From: Luteolibacter algae
Lineage (GTDB): Bacteria > Verrucomicrobiota > Verrucomicrobiia > Verrucomicrobiales > Akkermansiaceae
Assembly: GCF_042683045.1 (NCBI RefSeq)
Contig: NZ_JBHUIT010000017.1
Location: 186,001-250,000, forward strand
Direction of reading: 5' to 3'
DNA length: 64,000 nt
Positions 35,606 to 44,335 of the stretch are shown in pieces. Each line of letters opens with the position of its first letter. The stretch's first letter is position 1. The notes beneath the pieces are model-generated. The model was given only the letters and a program-made list of their open reading frames with translations, was not told the origin of the DNA and did no database searches. The position numbers and the translations under genes are program-made.

Positions 35606-37018
35606 ATGAGCTTTACCGACTACAAAATAAGAGACATCGGCCTCGCAGAATTCGGACGCAAGGAAATCGACATCGCGGAGCACGAGATGCCAGGCCTGAT
35701 GGCCACGCGCGAAAAATACGGCAAGAGCAAGCCGCTCGAAGGCGTGCGCATTATGGGCTCTCTGCACATGACCATTCAAACAGCGGTTCTCATTGAGACG
35801 CTCGCCGATCTTGGCGCGGATATCCGGTGGGTTTCCTGCAATATCTTCTCCACCCAGGATCACGCTGCGGCAGCAATCGCGGCCCGTGAGATTCCCGTTT
35901 TTGCCTGGAAGGGTGAGACCCTCGAGGAATATTGGTGGTGCACTTGGCAGGCGCTTGTCAACAAGGACGGTCTCGGTCCCCAGCTCATCGTGGACGATGG
36001 TGGCGATGCCACACTACTTATCCATAAAGGGTATGAAATGGAGAATGGCTCCAATTGGATCGACAGCCCGGGCGAAAGCGAAGAAGAGCAGGTCATCAAG
36101 GATTTGCTCAAAGACATCAAGGTCAAGCAACCGGGTATCTTCCATACGATCGTGAAGGACTGGAAAGGCGTTTCAGAGGAAACCACCACTGGCGTCCACC
36201 GCCTCTACCAGATGGCAAAAGCAGGCACCTTGCTGGTTCCTGCGATCAATGTGAACGACTCCGTTACCAAATCAAAATTTGATAACCTCTATGGCTGCCG
36301 CGAGTCACTTCTCGACGGCATCAAACGGGCGACAGATGTGATGATATCCGGAAAGGTCGGCGTAGTCTGCGGATATGGAGATGTTGGAAAAGGCTGTGCC
36401 CAAGCCCTCCGTGGCGCGGGTGCCCAGGTGGTTGTCACCGAGATCGACCCGATCTGTGCTCTCCAGGCCGCAATGGAGGGTTTCCGGGTTCTTCCGATTG
36501 AGGATACGCTTGGATGGGGTGATATCTATGTCACGACGACTGGTAACAAAGACATCATCCGTCTGGAGCACATGGAAAAGATGAAGGATCAAGCGATCGT
36601 TTGTAACATCGGGCATTTCGACAATGAGATTCAGATGGATAAGCTCAACAAAGCTCCTGGTGTGACCCGCCTCAACATCAAGCCACAGGTGGACAAATAC
36701 ACCTTCCCGGCCGGAAACAGCATCTATATGCTCGCCGAAGGCCGATTGGTAAACCTGGGCTGTGGAACCGGACATCCTTCATTCGTGATGTCCAATAGCT
36801 TTACGAACCAAACCCTGGCACAGATTGATCTCTGGCAGAATAAGGATAGCTACAAGGCCGGTGAGGTCAAAGTGTTGCCAAAGCATCTCGATGAAGAGGT
36901 TGCACGTCTGCACCTTGAGAAAATTGGCGCAAAACTCACCAAATTGACTAAGGAACAAGCCGATTACATTGGAATTACCGTAGAAGGCCCTTACAAGGCG
37001 GATCATTACCGCTACTAA
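35606..37018 (+). CDS. ahcY: Adenosylhomocysteinase
   Basis: 470 residues, typical for the bacterial long form. NAD-binding loop VCGYGDVGKGCAQALRGAGA, substrate region GSLHMTIQTAVLIETL, and the conserved C-terminal KADHYRY are all present. It hydrolyses S-adenosylhomocysteine to adenosine and homocysteine, relieving inhibition of methyltransferases. Operon with metK; terminator at 37048. Confidence 0.97.
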   Translation: MSFTDYKIRDIGLAEFGRKEIDIAEHEMPGLMATREKYGKSKPLEGVRIMGSLHMTIQTAVLIETLADLGADIRWVSCNIFSTQDHAAAAIAAREIPVFAWKGETLEEYWWCTWQALVNKDGLGPQLIVDDGGDATLLIHKGYEMENGSNWIDSPGESEEEQVIKDLLKDIKVKQPGIFHTIVKDWKGVSEETTTGVHRLYQMAKAGTLLVPAINVNDSVTKSKFDNLYGCRESLLDGIKRATDVMISGKVGVVCGYGDVGKGCAQALRGAGAQVVVTEIDPICALQAAMEGFRVLPIEDTLGWGDIYVTTTGNKDIIRLEHMEKMKDQAIVCNIGHFDNEIQMDKLNKAPGVTRLNIKPQVDKYTFPAGNSIYMLAEGRLVNLGCGTGHPSFVMSNSFTNQTLAQIDLWQNKDSYKAGEVKVLPKHLDEEVARLHLEKIGAKLTKLTKEQADYIGITVEGPYKADHYRY

Positions 37019-37047
37019 GGAATCGTTGGTAAGTTTACCCTCTTCCA

Positions 37048-37083
37048 AGCCATCCGGAACGCCTCCCGGATGGCTTATTTTTT
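37048..37083 (+). terminator. Rho-independent terminator of metK-ahcY
   Basis: AGCCATCCGG (37048-37057) pairs perfectly with CCGGATGGCT (37066-37075), followed by TATTTTTTT. It lies 30 bases past the ahcY stop. Confidence 0.92.
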
Positions 37084-37111
37084 GAAAAGATCTTTGATGT
37101 TTCAAATGTTG

Positions 37112-37119
37112 TGATAATA
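37112..37119 (+). promoter_or_regulatory. Extended -10 promoter candidate of the toxin-antitoxin pair
   Basis: TGATAATAT (from about 37111) reads as TGn plus TAATAT, an extended -10. TTTGA/TCAAA (37093-37106) forms a small inverted repeat upstream where an antitoxin could bind. Transcription would start near 37126, almost at the ATG at 37128. Confidence 0.4.
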
Positions 37120-37127
37120 TGTTCCAT

Positions 37128-37589
37128 ATGAAATACAAAGCTGAGCATGACGATGCCCTGAAAAAGGGAATTGGGCATCCGCAAAACGCAGAATCCGGTT
37201 GTGGAATATTCAATGAGCCGGAGGCGGTGTATCTAGTGAGCCGTGTAAGAGATGGCTTGGATTTCGATGAATTTCAGACGCTTAGGCAGATGCTTGAGCT
37301 CACGGAAGAGCGTCTTGCCGCTCTCCTCGGTATGTCCCGCGCCACACTTCATCGTCGGAAGAAAAGCGGGCATTTGGACCGTGCGGAATCGGACCGTTTG
37401 GTTAGATATGCGCGGCTATTCGCACGCGCTGTCAATGTCTTGGGTGGAAATGAAGCCGCAGGGCGTTGGCTCAGAGAGCCTGCTTTCGCTTTTCACGGAG
37501 AATGTCCGCTTGATTACGCCGATACCGAGATCGGTGCACGCGAAGTAGAGGCATTGCTTGGACGTATCGAACACGGAGTTTTCTCTTAA
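37128..37589 (+). CDS. Xre/MbcA/ParS-type antitoxin
   Basis: 153 residues from the ATG at 37128 (37119 is an alternative). The middle carries a helix-turn-helix (LELTEERLAALLGMSRATLHRRK), and the C-terminal DUF2384-type toxin-binding domain has RLVRYARLFARAVNVLGGNEAAGRWL and FAFHGECPLDYADTEIGAREVEALLGRIEHG. Such antitoxins neutralise RES-domain toxins and repress their own operon. The toxin start codon follows the antitoxin stop directly, with no intergenic bases. Confidence 0.92.
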   Translation: MKYKAEHDDALKKGIGHPQNAESGCGIFNEPEAVYLVSRVRDGLDFDEFQTLRQMLELTEERLAALLGMSRATLHRRKKSGHLDRAESDRLVRYARLFARAVNVLGGNEAAGRWLREPAFAFHGECPLDYADTEIGAREVEALLGRIEHGVFS

Positions 37590-38060
37590 ATGCCCTTGTT
37601 TTATAGAATTTGCCAGAGCCAATGGGTTGGAACGGCAATGAGCGGGGAAGGCGCGCGGCTGTATGGCGGCCGATGGAATCCTCCGGGGATGCCTGCGGTT
37701 TATTTGGCCGAGTCCCGTGCTCTGGCCGCACTGGAGATTGTCGTTCACGCCTCGCCGCAATCTCTCTTATTGGACTGGTCGATCATCGAGGTGGAAGTGC
37801 CGGAGAAACTGATCGATAATGTGGATCCGGACGATCTGCCAAGAGGTTGGTCGCTTCAGCCATCATCTCCTTCCGCCCGAAAATTTGGTGGGGATTGGCT
37901 ATCGGGTCGGTTCAATCTGGCAATTCGCCTACCCAGTTCGATCATTCGTGAGGAATACGCATTATTGCTGAATCCGAATGTGGAAAAGATGTCCTCTCTA
38001 AAGATTTCCAAGCCTCGGAAATTCCTATTTGATTCGCGACTTTCGTATGGGGATCACTAG
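37590..38060 (+). CDS. RES-domain toxin
   Basis: 156 residues with the Arg-Glu-Ser triad of the family: YRICQSQW, then GEGARLYGGRWNPPGMPAVYLAES, a following ALAALE and the late LAIRLPSSI. Members degrade or phosphorolyse NAD+ when free of the antitoxin. Length matches MbcT-type toxins. Intact and in frame with its antitoxin, so presumably functional. Confidence 0.92.
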   Translation: MPLFYRICQSQWVGTAMSGEGARLYGGRWNPPGMPAVYLAESRALAALEIVVHASPQSLLLDWSIIEVEVPEKLIDNVDPDDLPRGWSLQPSSPSARKFGGDWLSGRFNLAIRLPSSIIREEYALLLNPNVEKMSSLKISKPRKFLFDSRLSYGDH

Positions 38061-38114
38061 TCATCGAAATTTATTTCAGCTTGGAGAGCGGCAAAGATTC
38101 TGTGACATACGGCA

Positions 38115-38384
38115 ATGAGCGGGAAGCAATCGGATTGGGAAAGCAGTAAAAATCTGGCAAAGGCAATTCTGCATGATCGCAGCATGCGTCGGAAGTGGCT
38201 GGCACGGTGGTTGATACTGACTCTTGCGTGGATGGTTTCCGGCTTGTGGGTGATCGATTCCTGGTTGGATGCTTCAGTAGTGCGTTTTCTGATCTGGTGG
38301 GGAATTTGCGCGATTCTGGCGCTGGGGTTGATGTTGTTCGCGCTATACGATGCCCTATCTGTGATTCGCGAGGAGAGGAAATGA
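38115..38384 (+). CDS. Small two-helix membrane protein, unknown
   Basis: 89 residues. A charged N-terminal half (SSKNLAKAILHDRSMRRKW) leads into two hydrophobic helices (LILTLAWMVSGLWVI and VVRFLIWWGICAILALGLMLF) and a charged end (EERK). No family recognised. It lies between the toxin gene and the GH13 gene and has no evident link to either. Confidence 0.6.
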   Translation: MSGKQSDWESSKNLAKAILHDRSMRRKWLARWLILTLAWMVSGLWVIDSWLDASVVRFLIWWGICAILALGLMLFALYDALSVIREERK

Positions 38385-38421
38385 TGGTGGCGGGATGCGA
38401 AATCCGTGACAGAGTGGAAAA

Positions 38422-40221
38422 ATGAGAGGCGAGAAGAAAAGAGCACTGATTTATCAGCTGATGGTGCGAACTTTCGGCAATAAAAATCCCCATCGAATCC
38501 CAAGCGGCAATATTGAGGAAAATGGTTGTGGAAAGTTCAAAGATATCGATGACAACGCGCTCGAATCTATTTCCAAAATGGGTTTTACCCATATCTGGCT
38601 GACCGGCGTGATAGAACAGGCGTGTGGAACCAGCTATCCGGGAATTCCGGCGGATCCCCCGGATATTCTGAAGGGCAAAGCGGGGAGTCCCTACGCGATC
38701 AAGGATTATTTCGATGTTTGTCCGGACTATGCGGAGGATCCCGAGTGCCGTTTGAAGGAATTCCAACAGCTTTTGGATCGCTGTCATAACCATGGTTTCA
38801 AGGTTCTCATCGATTTCGTGCCAAACCATGTGGCGCGTAGTTATCGGTCGGATGTTTATCCGAAGCTCTCATTCGGACAGGGCGATAATCGGAATGTCTT
38901 TTTTGATCGGGACAATCATTTCTATTATTTGGATGAGAATAGTCCGGGCGGGGGACCTCCCCTGCGGCTGCCCACGAGGGAGATGAGTGGCTGTAGCGGA
39001 CTGTTTGAGCAGGAAACGGAATTTGGGAGAGTTACCGGAAATAATGCAATCACATGGCAGCCATCGATCAATGATTGGTATGAAACGGTGAAATTAAATT
39101 ACGGGCACGACTTTACCACTGGCCGGGCAACGCAACACTTGCCCGATCCGGATGCAGATCTCTCGGAGGTTCCCCGCACTTGGGCGACGATGGATGGAAT
39201 TCTCGAGCATTGGCAGAGAATGGGAGTCGATGGTTTCCGGGTGGACATGGCTCACATCGTGCCAATGGAATTTTGGCAGTGGCTGGTAAAGCGTGCCCGC
39301 TCGCGCGATGAAGATGTCTTTTTCATGGCGGAGGCCTATGACAATGATCCGGATAAACTTACCGATGGCGATGTCCTCCAGGAACTGGTGGAATCCGGAT
39401 TTGATGGTGCCTACGAGCATCCGACCTATAAGATTCTTCAGGGAATTTATGAAAACGGCAAATGGGCGAATGACATTGATCCATTAACCATGTGCGGCGA
39501 GCGCTTCCACCGCTGCGTGCGTTATCTGGAAAATCACGATGAAGTCCGGATTGCCAATCCAAAGCAGTGGGGAGGGGCGGGAATGGATGCTGGAAGACCT
39601 GCCACGGGGGTGATGTTTGGCATAAGTCGCGCGAATCTAATGCTCTATCACGGCCAGGAAATCGGTGAGCCGGCAATCGGTGCGGAAGGTTTTTGCGGTG
39701 ACGATGGGCGCACTTCGATTTTTGACTATACCTCGATGCCAGAATTCCAGAAATGGGTTAACGGGGGAAAATATGACGGGGGCCGTCTGTCGGACAGGCA
39801 AAAATCTCTGCGCGCATGGTATGGCAGATTGCTGGAAATTCTCAAAGAACCAGCATTCGAACATGGGGAATTTTATGGATTGAACCATGCCAATAAGGGC
39901 AACCACCGTTACGGCCGCCTAGCTGGGGAAGAGGTTTCCGGACACTGGCTCTACAGCTTTTTACGGACCGATCCAGCCTCCGGGCAATGTTTCCTTTGCA
40001 TGGCCAATTTTCATCCATCGGCGCGGTTGGATGATGTGGTTATTGATTTCCCTGAGAACGCGCTGGAATTCATCGGTAGAAGGCACCTGAAAGAGATCTC
40101 TTTTACCGAGATGCTTGAGGGAGCTCCGGCTTTGTCTGAATCAATTGATCGGTTGATAGAGTGCGGCCTGCATGTGGGAAATTTGGAGCCATTTTCCGTT
40201 CGCTATTACGAGTTGAAATGA
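38422..40221 (+). CDS. GH13 alpha-amylase-family glycoside hydrolase
   Basis: 599 residues, no signal peptide, so cytosolic. (beta/alpha)8 domain motifs: I DFVPNHV, II GFRVDMAH (Asp nucleophile), III AEAY (Glu acid/base), IV ENHDE (third Asp). The N-terminus has an unusual NKNPHRIPSGNIEENGCGKF segment, and the protein is cysteine-rich for a cytosolic enzyme. It probably acts on alpha-glucans or oligosaccharides, as in intracellular alpha-glucosidases or glucan-synthesising GH13s; specificity is undetermined. kdsD follows 27 bases later. Confidence 0.9.
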   Translation: MRGEKKRALIYQLMVRTFGNKNPHRIPSGNIEENGCGKFKDIDDNALESISKMGFTHIWLTGVIEQACGTSYPGIPADPPDILKGKAGSPYAIKDYFDVCPDYAEDPECRLKEFQQLLDRCHNHGFKVLIDFVPNHVARSYRSDVYPKLSFGQGDNRNVFFDRDNHFYYLDENSPGGGPPLRLPTREMSGCSGLFEQETEFGRVTGNNAITWQPSINDWYETVKLNYGHDFTTGRATQHLPDPDADLSEVPRTWATMDGILEHWQRMGVDGFRVDMAHIVPMEFWQWLVKRARSRDEDVFFMAEAYDNDPDKLTDGDVLQELVESGFDGAYEHPTYKILQGIYENGKWANDIDPLTMCGERFHRCVRYLENHDEVRIANPKQWGGAGMDAGRPATGVMFGISRANLMLYHGQEIGEPAIGAEGFCGDDGRTSIFDYTSMPEFQKWVNGGKYDGGRLSDRQKSLRAWYGRLLEILKEPAFEHGEFYGLNHANKGNHRYGRLAGEEVSGHWLYSFLRTDPASGQCFLCMANFHPSARLDDVVIDFPENALEFIGRRHLKEISFTEMLEGAPALSESIDRLIECGLHVGNLEPFSVRYYELK

Positions 40222-40248
40222 TTGCCCACACAGGTTGAACTGGCCGTC

Positions 40249-41220
40249 ATGGATTTTGTAGCAAAAGCACGGGCTGTTATCGCGATGGAAGCCGATAGCC
40301 TGCGGGATATGGCCGATCGCGTGGATGTCAGCTTTGCGGAGGCTGTTCAGCTAATCCAGACCTCAATGGAGAATCGTGGAAAGGTGGTGATTGTCGGAGT
40401 GGGAAAGTCCGGCAATGTCGGGCACAAAATTGCTGCTACCCTTAATTCCACCGGAGCTACCGCCGTAGTCCTGAACTCGCAGAACGCACTCCATGGGGAT
40501 CTTGGACTGCTGAGCGATGGGGATGTGATTCTTGCATTGTCCTATTCCGGGGAGACCCAGGAATTACTGGAACTATTGCCGTTTCTGCGCAGCTTTGACG
40601 TGAAGGTAATCGCGCTTTGTGGGAAACGAAATTCTTCTTTATCCCGTGCGGCGGATATCACGCTTGATACCTCCGTCATGCGTGAGGCCTGCCCATTGAA
40701 TTTGGCGCCGACTTCTTCATCTACCGCCATGCTCGTAATGGGAGACGCGGTGGCGATGGTATTGCTGGAGGCGCGGGGATTTACCGAGAGTGATTTTGCA
40801 CGATATCACCCGGGTGGCTCGTTGGGCCGGGCGCTGCTGTTGAAGGTGGGCGATGTAATGCGCCGTGAGGAAAAAATGCCGACCGTGCCGCTCAGTGCCC
40901 GCGTTCTGGACGCTGTGGGTCAGATGAACCGGACCCGATCCGGAGCTTGCCTGATTCTGGACGAAAGCGGGAAGCTGGCGGGGATCTTTACCCATGGAGA
41001 TTTCGCCCGTGGCTATGAGAAAGACCCGGCCATCGGTGGGGCGGCAATCTGCGATCTGATGACAAGAAATCCAATTTCCCTCACGGAGGACTCGCTTGCG
41101 GTGGAAGCTGTGAAACAAGTCGGCGAGAAGCGTATCGATGATATTGTCGTGGTCAATGCCGAGGGAAAACCGGTGGGGCTTATCGACGCCCAGGATCTCG
41201 CTCGCTTGAAACTCGTCTGA
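40249..41220 (+). CDS. kdsD: D-arabinose-5-phosphate isomerase (KpsF/GutQ family)
   Basis: 323 residues from the ATG at 40249; a TTG at 40222 is possible but less likely. An N-terminal SIS domain (GVGKSGNVGHKIAATLNSTG, LSYSGETQELLELLP, APTSSSTAMLVMGDA, ARYHPGGSLGRALL) is followed by two CBS domains. It converts ribulose-5-phosphate to arabinose-5-phosphate for Kdo synthesis in lipopolysaccharide, supporting a Gram-negative envelope. kdsA/kdsC are not in the window. Confidence 0.93.
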   Translation: MDFVAKARAVIAMEADSLRDMADRVDVSFAEAVQLIQTSMENRGKVVIVGVGKSGNVGHKIAATLNSTGATAVVLNSQNALHGDLGLLSDGDVILALSYSGETQELLELLPFLRSFDVKVIALCGKRNSSLSRAADITLDTSVMREACPLNLAPTSSSTAMLVMGDAVAMVLLEARGFTESDFARYHPGGSLGRALLLKVGDVMRREEKMPTVPLSARVLDAVGQMNRTRSGACLILDESGKLAGIFTHGDFARGYEKDPAIGGAAICDLMTRNPISLTEDSLAVEAVKQVGEKRIDDIVVVNAEGKPVGLIDAQDLARLKLV

Positions 41221-41235
41221 CATCTTTTCATCATT

Positions 41236-42402
41236 ATGGAGCAGATCGAAGTGGCCATTATTGGCGGTGGTCCGGCGGGTTTGAGAGCTGCGGAAGTAGC
41301 GGCAAGTGCGGGGCGTAAGGTAGTGGTTTTTGATGGGAAGCCGTCGGTTGGAAGAAAATTTCTTGTCGCTGGGAAGGGGGGATTGAATCTCACTCACGGG
41401 GAAAACTTCGATCAATTCACAACTCGCTATTGCGGTGGTGCATTATGGGAGGAATTGCTCCGGGACTTTGATCCCCAAGCTCTGCGTGAATGGGCACATT
41501 CGCTCGGACAAGAGACGTTTCAAGCGAGCAGTGGTAGGATTTATCCAAGATCGTTGAAAGGCGCGCCACTGCTACGTGCTTGGTTGGGCAGGTTGAAAGA
41601 GCTCGGTGTTGATATCCGTCCGCGCCATCTGTGGTGTTCTCTCGAAAGAGGAATGATCTTGAACTTCCAGGATCAACCAAGCGTCCAGGCCAAGGCGATT
41701 GTTTTTGCAATGGGAGGTGCCTCATGGCCCAAGACAGGATCGGACGGAGCCTGGGTTGAGAGTTTCAGCAAAATGAATATTGGTTGCACCGATCTGGCGG
41801 CATCGAATTGTGGCTGGGAATGTGACTGGACCCCGGAAATTCTCACTGCGGCAGAGGGCTTGCCGATTAAGAATATCTGTGTCTCCGCTGGAGGAAAAAG
41901 TCTTTCAGGTGAGTTGCTGGTAACCCGTTATGGCCTGGAGGGAGGGACGATCTACGCTCTGGGGCAGCAGCTTCGGGCGATGTCCCGTCCGGCAATAAAT
42001 ATCGATTTCAAACCGACTTTTTCCGTCGAGCAGCTGGTTGCAAAGTTGGATTATGGAAAGGGAAATCTGTTTAGGAGAGCTTCCAAACTCTGGAAACTGA
42101 GCGAACCCGCCGCTGCGATACTTTCCCGCAAGTCTTATCGAAATGGTGTGGAACTGGCGATGGAGACGAAGCATTGCGAAATTCCTCTCAACTGCCCACG
42201 CCCAATCGCAGAGGCGATTTCCTCCGCGGGAGGAGTCCGCTGGGATGAGCTGGATGAGAAACTGATGCTTGTCGGAATTCCAGGAGTCTTCCTCTGCGGT
42301 GAAATGATCGATTGGGATGCGCCAACGGGCGGGTATCTGTTACAGGCGGCGTTTGCGACAGGCACACGGGCAGGCAGGGAAGCGGCAGCTTATGTGGCGT
42401 AA
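41236..42402 (+). CDS. BaiN/HI0933-like FAD flavoprotein (TIGR03862 type)
   Basis: 388 residues. FAD-binding IIGGGPAGLRAAEVAA at the N-terminus, family motif GRKFLVAGKGGLNLTHGE, SGRIYPRS, FAMGGASWPKTGSDG, and the C-terminal FLCGEMIDWDAPTGGYLLQAAFATG. BaiN relatives reduce bile-acid derivatives or act on tRNA/unknown substrates; most are uncharacterised. It starts 15 bases after kdsD but is functionally separate as far as can be seen. Confidence 0.85.
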   Translation: MEQIEVAIIGGGPAGLRAAEVAASAGRKVVVFDGKPSVGRKFLVAGKGGLNLTHGENFDQFTTRYCGGALWEELLRDFDPQALREWAHSLGQETFQASSGRIYPRSLKGAPLLRAWLGRLKELGVDIRPRHLWCSLERGMILNFQDQPSVQAKAIVFAMGGASWPKTGSDGAWVESFSKMNIGCTDLAASNCGWECDWTPEILTAAEGLPIKNICVSAGGKSLSGELLVTRYGLEGGTIYALGQQLRAMSRPAINIDFKPTFSVEQLVAKLDYGKGNLFRRASKLWKLSEPAAAILSRKSYRNGVELAMETKHCEIPLNCPRPIAEAISSAGGVRWDELDEKLMLVGIPGVFLCGEMIDWDAPTGGYLLQAAFATGTRAGREAAAYVA

Positions 42403-42442
42403 TCTTCTGGTGGGCATTTACCGGATTTGAGCTCTTCAAAAT

Positions 42443-42465
42443 TTCACTTCCTACAATGAGGTGAA
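42443..42465. repeat. Inverted repeat in the region before the sugar-acid operon
   Basis: TTCACTTC (42443-42450) and GAGGTGAA (42458-42465) pair at 7 of 8 positions with a 7-base loop. In the 194-base gap before the operon it could be an operator or the remains of a terminator. No clear -35/-10 pair is seen between it and the start at 42597. Confidence 0.35.
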
Positions 42466-42596
42466 TCACGTAGTTCTCAGAACATCGTAAACGTCATTTC
42501 TTTTTTCGTTTCCAGAGAAAACCTCGGAAAGCCGGGTTGTGACTTTGAGCGCTCCCTACTTCAAAAAACCGTTCCAAATAGAATTTCATCCATTTT

Positions 42597-43640
42597 ATGA
42601 GTCTTCGTATCGCACTCCTTCCCGGTGATGGCATCGGCCCAGATGTCACCTACGCCACTGTCGAGGTTCTCAAAGCTCTCGAATCAAAGACTCCGGAGCT
42701 CAGCTTCGAGTTCCACGAGCAGGCCGTCGGGGCCGCAGAGTATCTCCGCTCTGGCAGTCCTCTACCCGAGGAAGCGTTCGAGGCTTGCCGGGCGGCGGAT
42801 GCCGTTTTGCTCGGAGCCATGGGGCTTCCGGATGTGCGCTGGCCGGACGGTAAGGAAATGACTCCCCAGATTGATCTCCGCGAGCGCCTGGATCTCTACG
42901 CGGGGCTCCGCCCGATCAAGCTTTATCATCCGGATGATTCTCCTTTGAAAGGCTATGGGTCGGAACGTCCCATTGATTTTGTTCTCGTCCGGGAGAGCAC
43001 CGAGGGGCTCTTTTCGGCACGCTTGAACCAAGCTGATTCCGGCGGAGATGAATCCCGCGATGTGATGAGAATCACCCGCAGGGGAGCGGAGCGTGTTTGT
43101 CGGAAAGCATTCGAGTTGGCGAGAAAGCGTAGAAAAAAATGCACGCTGGTCGACAAAGCGAACGTTTTACCTTCGATGGTCTTTTTCCGCAGAATTTTTG
43201 ATGAAGTGGGCGAAGAGTTTCCGGATGTCACCAGAGAGCATGTCTATGTGGATGCCATGGCACTTTTCATGGTCCGTAAACCGGATGCTTATGATGTAAT
43301 TGTGACTGAAAACATGTTCGGCGATATTCTCAGCGATCTTGCCGCAGGGATTGTTGGAGGAATGGGGATGGCACCTTCGGGAGATGTGGGAAATGACTGT
43401 GGGATTTTCCAGCCATCCCACGGAACCGCACCGGATATCGCGGGGAAAGACATCGCTAATCCGGTAGCGACCATTTTGTCCGCCGCGATGATGCTGGACT
43501 GGCTGGGACATGCGGATCCTGCGGATCGCATCGAGTCTGCGGTCTCGAGAGTGCTTGCTGACCCCTCGAAAAGAACACCCGATATGAATGGAAAGCTCGG
43601 CACAGCTGAGATGACTGCTGCCGTGATTGCTGAACTTTAG
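42597..43640 (+). CDS. Beta-decarboxylating dehydrogenase (isocitrate/tartrate/isopropylmalate family)
   Basis: 347 residues of the IPMDH/ICDH fold: IALLPGDGIGPDV, LRERLDLYAGLRP, the Lys-containing VDKANVLPS and the metal/NAD region TENMFGDILSDLAAGI with GTAPDIAGKDIANP. The substrate loop reads VRESTEG, like isocitrate, tartrate and homoisocitrate dehydrogenases, rather than the RELTGG of LeuB. Automated annotation would probably say leuB; the loop and the lack of leuA/C/D argue against. It heads a seven-gene set with a cyclase, transporter, second dehydrogenase and DUF1537 kinase, so I infer decarboxylation of a hydroxy sugar acid or its phosphate. Confidence 0.82.
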   Translation: MSLRIALLPGDGIGPDVTYATVEVLKALESKTPELSFEFHEQAVGAAEYLRSGSPLPEEAFEACRAADAVLLGAMGLPDVRWPDGKEMTPQIDLRERLDLYAGLRPIKLYHPDDSPLKGYGSERPIDFVLVRESTEGLFSARLNQADSGGDESRDVMRITRRGAERVCRKAFELARKRRKKCTLVDKANVLPSMVFFRRIFDEVGEEFPDVTREHVYVDAMALFMVRKPDAYDVIVTENMFGDILSDLAAGIVGGMGMAPSGDVGNDCGIFQPSHGTAPDIAGKDIANPVATILSAAMMLDWLGHADPADRIESAVSRVLADPSKRTPDMNGKLGTAEMTAAVIAEL

Positions 43641-43657
43641 CGCAACGATCTATCAAA

Positions 43658-44299
43658 ATGATTCCCACCCCGATTGATCTCACCATGCCTTTGACCGCCG
43701 GAATGCGCGGAGTCAGCTATGAGGAAGCACGGTCGATCGAGAAGGATGGATGGAATGCCCGCACATTGCATATTTATTCCCATGCCGGGACCCATATGGA
43801 CGCGCAGACCCATTTTGGGGCAGGGGAGGAGACGATCGATTTGTTACCGCTTGATCGCTGTATCGGGCCCGCATGGGTGGTCCGCCTCCCGGGTCTCTCT
43901 CCAGGCACATTGCTGACGGTGGCGCATCTGGGTGGGATCGCGGAAAAGTTCCGCAATGGTGATTCGCTACTGTTTCATACTGGGTGGAGTGCTTTCCTGG
44001 AAGAGACAGAAATTTATCGGGATGGCTTGCCGCGTATTTCCGAAGAACTGGCCCGCTGGTGTGTGGAACGCGAAGTGAAAATCCTTGGTGTGGAGCCTCC
44101 GTCCGTGGCAGACGTCAACAATCTCCCGGAACTTACCTTGATTCACGAGATCTTGCTATCCGCCAAAGTAACCATTGTGGAAGGACTGACGAATTTGGAA
44201 AAAATTCCCGGTGAAAGATGCGATTTCGGGGCGTTTCCATTACGAATTTCCGGTGGCGATGGCTGCCCGTGCCGGGCTGTGGCCTGGCCGGAATCCTGA
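43658..44299 (+). CDS. Cyclase-family (kynurenine formamidase-like) hydrolase
   Basis: 213 residues. The metal-binding motif HxGTHxDxxxHF is present as SHAGTHMDAQTHFG; LGVEPPSVAD and the FPLRISGGDGCPCRAVA end are typical. These enzymes hydrolyse amides or lactones using metal-bound water, and in catabolic operons often open a sugar lactone. In this operon a lactonase-like role is plausible. It follows the dehydrogenase by 17 bases. Confidence 0.88.
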   Translation: MIPTPIDLTMPLTAGMRGVSYEEARSIEKDGWNARTLHIYSHAGTHMDAQTHFGAGEETIDLLPLDRCIGPAWVVRLPGLSPGTLLTVAHLGGIAEKFRNGDSLLFHTGWSAFLEETEIYRDGLPRISEELARWCVEREVKILGVEPPSVADVNNLPELTLIHEILLSAKVTIVEGLTNLEKIPGERCDFGAFPLRISGGDGCPCRAVAWPES

Positions 44300-44335
44300 T
44301 CAATCAATTTCTCCAAAAACCCGATAAAACCCATC

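Noticed and set aside
42597..43640. leuB, 3-isopropylmalate dehydrogenase
   Set aside because: The substrate loop has the EsTEG type and the operon is catabolic; kept as family-level call only.
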